From Pseudomonadota bacterium (GTDB lineage Bacteria; Myxococcota; Polyangia; Polyangiales; Polyangiaceae): DNA of 7,928 nt. Below the pieces are notes generated by a model. The model saw nothing but the letters and a program-made list of their open reading frames with translations. It made no database searches and was not told the origin of the DNA. Positions within the stretch are counted from its first letter, which is position 1, and each line of letters starts with the position of its first letter. The translations under genes were made by a program, and so were the position numbers. Where the stretch lies: contig JAEZYO010000985.1 of the NCBI GenBank assembly GCA_023419055.1, forward strand, positions 1-7,928, written 5' to 3'. This document shows positions 1 through 6,992 of the stretch, piece after piece.

Positions 1-2
1 CG

Positions 3-770
3 CCGGTGCCCGCGCCTGCGCCCGCCTCGACGGCGGTCACGGGCAGCGCGCTCGTCACCGACGAGATCGCGGTCCCCCGCCAGCGCTCGCCCTTTGCGGC
101 CTGGGCCGCCATCGGTGTCGCGCTCGCCCTCGGGCTGACGCTCGGTTTCGTGATCTTCAGTCGGCAGAGTGAGCCTGTCGTGCAGTACGTGCAGGTGCCC
201 GCGAGCACGGGATCGGCGGCGCCCGTCGCGACGCTCGAAAACGCAGCGCCGGCGCCGCCTCCAGCCGCGACCGCCGAAGAAGGGAAGAAGCCCGAAGCGA
301 CCACCGGCCCGGCGAAGACGGGTGGGGGAGCCGCGGTAGCCGCGAAGGCGCCCGTCGCGGAACCGGAGAAAACCGGCGGCGGTTTGACGGGCCTCAAGGG
401 GCTTTCGGGCCTCGGTGCCAATGGTCCGAGCGGGCCCTCCGGGGGCACGACCACGCCGAGCTCCGGGAGCTCGCAGCTCGACGGCGCGCAGGTTCAGAGC
501 ACCGTCGCCCGCTACACCAGTAGCGTGAAGCGCAGCTGCTGGCAGCCCGCGCTCGACTCCCGCGATCCCAACGCGCCCACGAGCGCGCGCGTGGTCGTCA
601 CGATCACGGTCGGCAGCTCGGGCGGCGTGCAGAACGTGACGACGAGCGGTGATCCGCGCGGCTATCCTGGGCTCGCGAACTGTATCGCCGGGCGCGTGCG
701 CGGCTGGCAGTTCCCGCCTTCGAGCGGCAGCACGACCGTCAACGTTCCGTTCGTGTTCGCCGCGCAGTGA
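3..770 (+). CDS. AgmX/PglI C-terminal domain membrane protein (5' partial)
   Basis: The reading frame is open to the left window edge, so this is most likely the 3' part of a longer gene; a GTG at 6-8 exists but has no ribosome site in view. Residues below count from that GTG. A Pro/Ala-rich stretch is followed by one membrane segment at about 30-51, preceded by basic residues (RQR). A long Ala/Pro/Gly/Lys linker runs from 55 to 158. A compact C-terminal domain at about 160-254 has the AgmX/PglI tail pattern: ARYTSSVKRSCW, later NCIAGRVRGWQFP, then a final beta strand. Cys178 and Cys226 probably form a disulfide. In this family the tail is a TonB-C-like periplasmic domain, and the missing N terminus often carries cytoplasmic zinc-ribbon or GYF modules. 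AgmX itself was named from Myxococcus gliding motility, but most paralogues are uncharacterised, so motility is not claimed here. Confidence 0.82.
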   Translation, partial: PVPAPAPASTAVTGSALVTDEIAVPRQRSPFAAWAAIGVALALGLTLGFVIFSRQSEPVVQYVQVPASTGSAAPVATLENAAPAPPPAATAEEGKKPEATTGPAKTGGGAAVAAKAPVAEPEKTGGGLTGLKGLSGLGANGPSGPSGGTTTPSSGSSQLDGAQVQSTVARYTSSVKRSCWQPALDSRDPNAPTSARVVVTITVGSSGGVQNVTTSGDPRGYPGLANCIAGRVRGWQFPPSSGSTTVNVPFVFAAQ

Positions 771-800
771 GCTCCGCGAGGAGCTCGCGCGGCGAGCGCG
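769..800. terminator. Two adjacent hairpins after the AgmX-type gene
   Basis: A perfect 7-bp stem GAGCTCC/GGAGCTC (769-775 with 780-786) closes on a GCGA loop and begins inside the TGA stop codon. It is followed at once by CGCGC/GCGCG (786-790 with 796-800). They lie between two convergent transcripts (the + gene and rnpB on -), where a bidirectional terminator is expected. There is no clear U-tract on either side, so intrinsic termination is uncertain; they could instead be mRNA 3'-end stabilisers. Confidence 0.4.
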
Positions 801-808
801 TTATACAC

Positions 809-828
809 GTCCGCCCTTGCGGGTGGAC
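809..828 (-). terminator. Hairpin just downstream of rnpB
   Basis: On the minus strand this reads GTCC-A-CCC-GCAA-GGG-C-GGAC: a stem with one A/C mismatch and a GCAA (GNRA) loop, three bases past the 3' strand of rnpB helix P1. It is well placed to mark the end of the primary rnpB transcript. The following bases (GTGTATAACG) are not a U-run, so it may be a processing or stability element rather than a true terminator. Confidence 0.4.
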
Positions 829-831
829 GCG

Positions 832-1213
832 GTCGCAGAGCTCGTAAGCCGGGTTCTGTCGCTGCGCCGAGTTGCCCCGACGCAGCCGGCGATCATTCAT
901 CTGGGACGCGTGTTGCCACGCGCCTCGAGCAACCTACCCAGGAGCTCGGGCGGGCGACCCTCGAACGCTCCTCTACGTGGTCTTGCTCCGGATGGGGTTT
1001 GCCGTGCCGCGGACGTTACCGCCCGCGCGGTGGGCTCTTACTCCACCGTTTCACCCTTACCCGAGGCGCTTTCACGGCTCGGGCGGTTTCGCGTTTTCTG
1101 TGGCACTTTCCTCGAGGTTACCCTCACCGGGCGTTACCCGGCATCCTGCCCTGCGGAGCCCGGACTTTCCTCCCGGCGCTTTCGCGCCGAGCGATCACCT
1201 GAGCCGCTGCGAC
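832..1213 (-). ncRNA. rnpB: RNase P RNA, bacterial type A
   Basis: This is the catalytic RNA of RNase P, which removes 5' leaders from pre-tRNAs. The minus strand carries the conserved blocks in order: GAGGAAAGTCC (1172-1162, 5' side of P4); GAGGAAAGTGCCACAGAAA (1113-1095); the block GGGTGAAACGGTGGAGTAAG and following bases (1056-1029); the GGGTAGG loop (939-933), whose GGU binds the tRNA 3' CCA; AGATGAATGATCG (902-890); and ACAGAACCCGGCTTAC (859-844, 3' side of P4). The ends were set by helix P1: GTCGCAG (1213-1207) pairs with CTGCGAC (838-832) and continues as GGCTC with GAGCT. The length of about 382 nt is normal for type A. Exact termini may differ by a few bases. Protein-like reading frames over this stretch are artefacts. 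Confidence 0.97.
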
Positions 1214-1220
1214 GGGACGG

Positions 1221-1226
1221 AGCCTA
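1221..1226 (-). promoter_or_regulatory. Candidate -10 box for rnpB
   Basis: The minus strand reads TAGGCT, a -10-like hexamer whose downstream edge is 7 bases from the inferred rnpB 5' end at 1213, the right spacing for a housekeeping promoter. No TTGACA-like -35 is visible at 16-18 bp spacing. Support is therefore mostly positional. Confidence 0.4.
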
Positions 1227-1281
1227 GCACGGGTTCATCACCGGCATGCCGAACTTCGCGGAACGGAGGGTCGAGGAGCGT

Positions 1282-1313
1282 CCGGCGATGAGCCCAAGGA
1301 GGCACACCGCCGG
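1282..1313 (-). terminator. Possible hairpin after the sigma factor gene
   Basis: CCGGCG (1282-1287) and CGCCGG (1308-1313) are perfect inverted repeats with a short inner GCC/GGC pairing. They sit 12 bases beyond the sigma gene stop and before the rnpB promoter, so they could end the sigma mRNA. There is no U-tract. If it does not terminate, sigma transcripts would run into rnpB. Confidence 0.28.
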
Positions 1314-1324
1314 ACCGCGAGGGT

Positions 1325-2206
1325 TCACGCCGCGGTGACCATATCGAGCCAGCGACCGCGCTCGCGGGAGAGCTCCTCGATGCGGAGCTTCAGCTTGCGC
1401 TTGGCTCGTGCCTCGAGCTGGCGCGCGCGCTCCCGAGAGACCCCGAGCTGGCGCCCGATCTCGGCGAGCGAGAGCTCCTCTTCTCCGTCGGCCATCAAGC
1501 GCCGCTCCACGATGTAGCGTTCGCGATGGTCGAGCGAAGCGACCGCGAGCTCCACCGCGTCACGCACCTGATCGCCGATCTCGTTGTTCGCCATCTTCTC
1601 TTCCTGGCTGGACTCGGAAGAGGCGAGCATGTCCGCGAGAGTCGTCCCGGAGTCGTCGAACACCTTCGCGTCGAGCGAGAGATCGCGCGCCTCGAGGCGG
1701 CGGACCATGCCCGCGACCTTGTCGGCGGGCAGGTTCATCGCTTCGGCGAGCATGGTGTCCGCCTTCTCTCCTTCGCCCACGAGGTTCAGGATCTTCACGC
1801 GCTCTCGGCGGAGCTTGAAGAACATCTTCGATCGGAGAGCACCGGAACCAACACCGACGAGGCTCCAGGATCGGATGATATGATTCAGGATGTACGCGCG
1901 GATCCAATAGGCGGCGTAAGTGACGAAGCGCGTTCCGCGGCCGGCCTCGAACTTCGAGAGCGCGTGCACGACGCCGAAGTTGCCCTCGGAGACCAGCTCG
2001 TCGATGGGCACCCCGTAGCGGCGGTACTTGAGCGCGATCGCCACCACGTAACGGAGGTGCGAGTTCAGGAGCTCGACCTTCGCCGACTCGTCCTGTTTGC
2101 CCTGCCAGCGCTCTACGAGCTCGAGCTCGGCCTCACGGCTGAGCTGGGGCAGCCGGTGCACCATCGAGATGTAGCGAGAAAGGTACGGGTCGTAGTCGCG
2201 GGCCAT
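1325..2206 (-). CDS. rpoH: RNA polymerase sigma-32 family factor (RpoH-like, 293 aa)
   Basis: This group 3 sigma factor directs RNA polymerase to heat-shock or developmental promoters. Region 1.2/2.1 has LPQLSREAE and LLNSHLRYVV (residues 19-55). Region 2.2-2.4 is at 71-115 (LVSEGNFGVV, TYAAYWIRAYI). An RpoH-box-like segment SKMFFKLR at 126-133 matches the family Q(R/K)xFFxLR box. The SLDA motif is at 177-180, and the region 4.2 helix-turn-helix at 245-272 (LAEIGRQLGVSRERARQLE). The frame is open for 47 codons further upstream, but ATG at 2206 is preferred: GGAG lies 7 bases before it, family similarity starts there, and the length matches E. coli RpoH (284 aa). Myxobacteria also use RpoH relatives (SigB, SigC type) in development, so the symbol denotes family, not proven heat-shock function. 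It lies upstream of rnpB on the same strand. Confidence 0.93.
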   Translation of the reverse strand: MARDYDPYLSRYISMVHRLPQLSREAELELVERWQGKQDESAKVELLNSHLRYVVAIALKYRRYGVPIDELVSEGNFGVVHALSKFEAGRGTRFVTYAAYWIRAYILNHIIRSWSLVGVGSGALRSKMFFKLRRERVKILNLVGEGEKADTMLAEAMNLPADKVAGMVRRLEARDLSLDAKVFDDSGTTLADMLASSESSQEEKMANNEIGDQVRDAVELAVASLDHRERYIVERRLMADGEEELSLAEIGRQLGVSRERARQLEARAKRKLKLRIEELSRERGRWLDMVTAA

Positions 2207-2207
2207 G

Positions 2208-2226
2208 CGGAAGCTCCGTGTCGGAA
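2208..2226 (-). promoter_or_regulatory. Sigma gene ribosome binding site in competing hairpins
   Basis: On the minus strand the Shine-Dalgarno core GGAG is at 2217-2214, 7 bases before ATG 2206. It lies in CGGAG (2218-2214). The CGGA can pair upstream with UUCCG (2226-2222, loop ACA, extended by a U-G wobble) or downstream with UCCG (2211-2208, loop GCU). Both pairings hide the ribosome site, a layout compatible with an RNA thermometer. The stems are only 4-5 bp in GC-rich DNA, so chance is possible. Confidence 0.4.
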
Positions 2227-2230
2227 GGGG

Positions 2231-2256
2231 GTCCTGGGCAGGGGGTCGACCAGGAC
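2231..2256 (-). repeat. 7-bp inverted repeat in the sigma gene leader
   Basis: GTCCTGG (2231-2237) and CCAGGAC (2250-2256) are perfect inverted repeats around a 12-base loop, ending about 25 bases from the sigma start codon. As RNA this would be a stable GC-rich hairpin immediately 5' of the ribosome-site structure. Confidence 0.55.
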
Positions 2257-2261
2257 GGCGG

Positions 2262-2279
2262 GACGGAAACTTTTCCGTC
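2262..2279. promoter_or_regulatory. 18-bp perfect palindrome upstream of the sigma gene
   Basis: GACGGAAA-CT-TTTCCGTC is an uninterrupted 8+8 bp inverted repeat with a 2-bp centre, ending 55 bp before the sigma ATG. The tiny centre suits a dimeric DNA-binding protein better than an RNA hairpin, so an operator is the first guess. It does not match CIRCE (TTAGCACTC-N9-GAGTGCTAA). Its A/T-rich core stands out from the GC-rich surroundings. No second copy was seen in the window. Confidence 0.5.
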
Positions 2280-2598
2280 TTGCGATTGGGCCTACGCGTC
2301 GAGGCGCGGGGTGGTTCCGGGTGCGCGTGCTTTCGTACGCTCAGCAAGAAACTGTGGACGAACAGTCAATCCGTCCGTCGACCGAGAGCGAAACCACGCG
2401 GTCCACGCACCTCGGCCTTGGAGCCGGCCCGCTTTCAGTCCTTGCTGACTCGATGCTCCGCTGAGCTGTACCTCTCCGTGCCCGCACCTTCGCGGAGCGT
2501 TCTCTCGGAAGCCTGGACCAAGGGGTCCGGGCTCGAGAAAAGCCGAGGATCAGCCTTGAACGAAACCCAGAAGGGTCAGACCTGGGAACCCAGAAGGG
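2280..2598. other. Gene-free stretch between Fe-S carrier and sigma genes
   Basis: No credible gene was found; frames crossing it are shadows or upstream extensions. It should contain the sigma promoter on the minus strand, but none is convincing. TTGACT (2369-2364) has no partner -10. GGAACC (2318-2313) followed after 16 bases by CGTAGG (2296-2291) loosely resembles an ECF-sigma promoter. Two structured spots are noted: GCTCCGC/GCGGAGC (2455-2461 with 2492-2498) enclosing GTGCCCGCAC, and the hairpin at 2512-2531. The direct repeat begins at 2564. No tRNA or known riboswitch was recognised. Confidence 0.5.
2512..2531 (-). terminator. Hairpin downstream of the Fe-S carrier gene
   Basis: CCTGGACC (2512-2519) pairs with GGTCCGGG (2524-2531) with one G-T wobble, around AAGG. 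It is 68 bases past the stop of the minus-strand Fe-S carrier gene and could end its transcript. No U-run follows (CTTCCGAGAG on minus), so evidence is the stem and the position only. Confidence 0.33.
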
Positions 2599-2607
2599 TC
2601 AGACCTG
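2564..2607. repeat. Two-copy 21-bp direct repeat with GGTCAGACC core
   Basis: The 21-bp unit AACCCAGAAGGGTCAGACCTG occurs at 2564-2584 and identically at 2587-2607, separated by GG (period 23). Each copy has the GGTC-A-GACC palindrome in its core, and CCCAG...CTGGG at its edges (complete in copy 1, CTG only in copy 2). Copy 2 overlaps the last codons of the Fe-S carrier gene. Motifs with a GGGTCAGACC core are, from memory, scattered through many bacterial genomes, sometimes near REP-associated (IS200-like) transposases; that link is inference. Confidence 0.85.
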
Positions 2608-2922
2608 AAAAGAGGAGCCGCAGCCGCAGGTTCCCGCCACGTTCGGGTTGCCGAACTTGAACCCGGAACCGTGAGCGCTCTCGACGTAGTCGATCTCGGT
2701 CCCGTCGAGGTACTGGTAGCTCAAGGGGTCCACGTAGAGCTTCACGCCTTGCGACTCGAAGTTCTCGTCGAGGTCCGTCGGCGCCTCTTCGAAGTAGAGG
2801 TCGTATTGGAAGCCGGCGCAGCCACCGCCGATCACGCGCAACCTGAGCCCCTGACCCTCGAGGCCTTCGGCCTTGGCAATTTCACGGACTTTTTCGGCGG
2901 CGAGGGTCGTGATCGAGATCAT
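2599..2922 (-). CDS. erpA: A-type iron-sulfur cluster carrier, ErpA/IscA/HesB family (107 aa)
   Basis: A-type carriers take Fe-S clusters from the assembly scaffold and deliver them to apo-enzymes in the cytoplasm. The protein has the full HesB/IscA domain with all three ligand cysteines: Cys35 in GGGCAGFQYDL, and Cys99 and Cys101 in GTCGCGSSF. The segments VDPLSYQYLDG and FGNPNVAGTCGCGSSF fit ErpA better than IscA, so the symbol is tentative. The frame opens 30 codons earlier, but ATG 2922 starts directly at MISITTLAAEKV, the family N terminus, with AGGA about 10 bases upstream. No iscS, iscU, hscA or suf neighbours are in the window, so it looks like a stand-alone carrier, as ErpA usually is. 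The last residues (QV) and the TGA stop lie in a 21-bp repeat, so the C-terminal end may have been remodelled. Confidence 0.93.
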   Translation of the reverse strand: MISITTLAAEKVREIAKAEGLEGQGLRLRVIGGGCAGFQYDLYFEEAPTDLDENFESQGVKLYVDPLSYQYLDGTEIDYVESAHGSGFKFGNPNVAGTCGCGSSFQV

Positions 2923-2982
2923 CGTGATGCTTTCCTGCTGGGGTCGGTGTGTCCAAAGGAGGGACGTCCGCTCCGCTCGCGT

Positions 2983-2988
2983 AGTATA
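2983..2988 (-). promoter_or_regulatory. Candidate -10 box for the Fe-S carrier gene
   Basis: The minus strand reads TATACT, a 5/6 match to TATAAT and rare in this GC-rich DNA. It would start transcription near 2976 and give a leader of about 54 bases before ATG 2922. The -35 region at 17-bp spacing (TGGCGG) is poor. The box lies in the divergent gap shared with the + strand gene at 3031; its complement AGTATA overlaps a weaker TAGTAT (2982-2987) that could serve the other direction. Confidence 0.42.
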
Positions 2989-3020
2989 GGCATTGGGCCC
3001 CTGGCCCGCCACGCGTTTCT

Positions 3021-3033
3021 GGAGCCACCCTTG
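3021..3033 (+). promoter_or_regulatory. Ribosome site that sets a TTG start
   Basis: GGAG (3021-3024) is followed by six bases and TTG (3031-3033). The next residues form a signal peptide, and no ATG or GTG in the frame gives a better N terminus, so this site decides the start of the secreted protein gene. Confidence 0.7.
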
Positions 3034-3861
3034 AAGCTCAGCGTCACCGCTCGTCTCCTCGGCACCCTGCTTTTCGCTACCTTCTCAGCCTTCGCCCAAC
3101 AGCCTGCTCCCCCCGAGGCTGCTCCCGCCGAGCTTCCGCCTCCAGGTCCCCCTCCCGAACCTACGCCTGCCGAGCTTCCGCCGCCTCCGCCTCCGCGCCA
3201 GGAGGTCGCTCCTGCTCCTGGCCCAGCGCCTGCGCCTCCGCCGCCGCAGGAGCCGCCGCCCCCACCACCGCAGCTGATCAACGTGGAGACCCCGCCGCCG
3301 CCCGAGCCCGTGGTGCGGACCTATCACCTGCACGAAGGCTTCTACTTCCGAGTCTCGGTTGGTATCGGCGCGCTCAACCAGAGTGTCTCGACGGATAGCC
3401 GCGTTTTCCCGGACTACTCGACCTCAGGGGGTGGGTTCGCCTACGACGTCATGATCGGAGGCTCACCGGCGACCGGCCTTGCGATCGGCGGCGCCTTGAT
3501 CGGGCTCGGCGCGACCAACGCCGACGTCGAGGTCGACGACGTGAAGACGGGCGAGGTGAACGCGAGTCACGCCATCCTGGGTGTGTTCATCGACGGGTTC
3601 CCTCAGCCGAACGGCGGCCTCCACCTCGGTGGCGCACTCGGCTTCGCCGGCGACGCGCTGGAGCAGGACGGAGACACGAAGAGTCTCGGAGGGTTCGGCG
3701 GTGCGGCCTGGGTAGGGTACGGCTTCTGGGTCGGCCCGGAGTGGAGCCTCGGCGGGATGCTGCGCCTCACGGGCACGCTGACGCGTAAAGAAGAGGACGG
3801 CCTCACGGAGCAAGCGAGCAGCCTCGGCACGTCGCTGCTCTTTACGGCGCTCTATCACTGA
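3031..3861 (+). CDS. Secreted proline-rich, outer-membrane beta-barrel-like protein (276 aa)
   Basis: Not matched to a named family. The TTG start gives a textbook signal peptide at residues 1-22 (MKLSVTAR, then LLGTLLFATFSAFA) with cleavage expected at AFA|QQ. Residues 23-94 are an extremely Pro/Ala/Glu-rich arm, with PAELPPP occurring twice. Residues 98-276 are rich in Gly, aromatics and alternating hydrophobics (FYFRVSVGIGALN, LGGALGFAG, GGAAWVGYGFWVG, SLLFTALY), the pattern of a small beta-barrel. It lacks the usual terminal Phe and ends in YH, so barrel insertion is not proven. The Pro-rich arm could span periplasm or reach peptidoglycan. The frame is open upstream to 2671 but that part is antisense to the Fe-S carrier gene. 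It is divergent from that gene, and its 3' end overlaps the convergent propeller gene by 20 bp. Confidence 0.78.
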   Translation: MKLSVTARLLGTLLFATFSAFAQQPAPPEAAPAELPPPGPPPEPTPAELPPPPPPRQEVAPAPGPAPAPPPPQEPPPPPPQLINVETPPPPEPVVRTYHLHEGFYFRVSVGIGALNQSVSTDSRVFPDYSTSGGGFAYDVMIGGSPATGLAIGGALIGLGATNADVEVDDVKTGEVNASHAILGVFIDGFPQPNGGLHLGGALGFAGDALEQDGDTKSLGGFGGAAWVGYGFWVGPEWSLGGMLRLTGTLTRKEEDGLTEQASSLGTSLLFTALYH

Positions 3862-5018
3862 GGCCGAACACCAAGCCCGAACGACAAGAGAGCGCGAGCT
3901 TTCGCGAGCCCACGGGAGTCGGACGGAGGGGCTCGGAGCAAGCGCTGCCAGACACTGCCTGAACCTCTCCGTTTGCCGCGACGAGCAAGAGACCGGTATC
4001 CGGCAAATTGACGGCGGTGAACCCGCTAGAATCGACGAGCGGAAGGGGCCCCGTGTTGCTCATCGGCGCAGGCCCGCCGCTCACCAGCGCGCGGAACGAC
4101 TCCTGACCCCGAGCGTCGAACGCGATCAAGCGCCCGCTCGCCAGCAGGCGTAGCTCCCCGCGGGTTCCCACCGAAAAGCTCGTGAGCGGTAGGACCGTCT
4201 CGGAGAAGAGCGTTCGACGCAGGCCCGTCGCGAGGTTCAGCTCCACGAGCGCTCCCGGATCCACGATCGCGAGGAGCCGCCGCTGATCCGGCGCTATCGA
4301 GGCGGAAGTCACGCGTCCTCCGAGCTCGGCTACCGAGACCAGGTTGCCTTCGGCGTCCCGGCGAAGGACCTGGCCGCTGCTCGTGACACCTATCAGCGTT
4401 CCACCCGCTTCGAGCACGACGACGAGGGGCTCCTTCGCCTGCGCCAGCCAGCGTAGCTTGCCCCGGCGATCGAGCTCGGCGAGCTGCCGTGCGCTCGAGA
4501 GCGCGAGTCCTCCCGCCTCGAGCGGGATGAGCTCGACGTCGCGGCTCTCGGTCAGGCCAGGCACGCTCTCGCGGTAGAGCTCGCGCCCAGCGGGGGCGAA
4601 GCCCACTGCTTCACCCGCTTGGGTGATGAGCCAGCGCGTCTCGTCGCGGGCGATGACCGGCGCGCTGGCCTCGGAGTCGGGGCCGACGCGGGCGCTCCAC
4701 TCGAGGCGGCCCTCGGGGCCGAGCTGGGAGAGCTTGCCCGCACCGTGAGCGACCACCAACCGGCCCTGGGCGTCGCCCACCGGCGGGCGCGAGATCGGGG
4801 CGCTCAATTTCACGTGGAAGGATGGGGCTGGGCTTCGAGGCAGCGGGACGCGCACGGACCCGCTGTTCTGCGCATCGATTCCGGCCGCGGCCGCGAGCGC
4901 GCCTTTGCCTCCGGCCGCGAGCGTAGCGGCGATCGTCGAATCGTGAGCGACGGCGACCGCCGGCGCGAAGAGCGAAAACAGGGACAAGAGCGCCCGAGCC
5001 CCGCGCTTTCGGGCTCCG

Positions 5019-5044
<26 letters not shown>
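3842..5044 (-). CDS. Exported PQQ-like beta-propeller protein (400 aa)
   Basis: Function unknown. The N terminus has a basic region (ARKRGAR) and a hydrophobic core, ALLSLFSLFAPAVAVA, with cleavage likely at AVA|HD near residue 33. Around seven repeated strand-turn-strand units follow, with the shape 'GxLxxxxxxGxLxxLdxxGxxxW': near 92-121, 135-160, 178-202, 214-238, 254-274, 295-320 and 341-366, which fits a seven-bladed PQQ/BamB-like propeller. Canonical PQQ-ligand residues are not evident, so a binding or scaffold role is likelier than a dehydrogenase. Cys369 and Cys387 may be a disulfide closing the ring. ATG 5044 is supported by AGGA five bases upstream. It starts 26 bp inside the end of the kinase gene, implying translational coupling. 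Its last codons overlap the convergent + gene. Confidence 0.82.

Positions 5045-6988
<1,944 letters not shown>

Positions 6989-6992
<4 letters not shown>

Noticed and set aside
801..810. TATAAC/TTATAC as a promoter -10 between the AgmX-type gene and rnpB
   Set aside because: There is no -35 partner, and it would drive antisense transcription into known genes with no visible product.
649..1291. Several plus-strand reading frames of 67-192 codons over the RNase P region
   Set aside because: They run antisense to a well-conserved structural RNA, have no ribosome sites and are Arg/Pro/Ser-rich GC-frame artefacts.
2207..2347. 47-codon N-terminal extension of the sigma factor
   Set aside because: The extension is basic, low-complexity and covers the inverted repeats. 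Ribosome site and family similarity support ATG 2206.
2364..2369. TTGACT on the minus strand as a sigma-70 -35 box
   Set aside because: No -10-like hexamer at 16-18 bp spacing.
1526..2464. 312-codon plus-strand frame antisense to the sigma gene
   Set aside because: It mirrors the codon pattern of a confirmed sigma-32 family gene; no domain or start signal of its own.
2455..2498. 7-bp stem GCTCCGC/GCGGAGC as a possible tRNA acceptor or small RNA
   Set aside because: Only 44 bases across, without tRNA arms or a T-loop; too short and no known small RNA was recognised.
2671..3030. Upstream extension of the + strand secreted protein
   Set aside because: It is antisense to the Fe-S carrier gene and would bury the signal peptide; the GGAG-TTG start explains the protein better.
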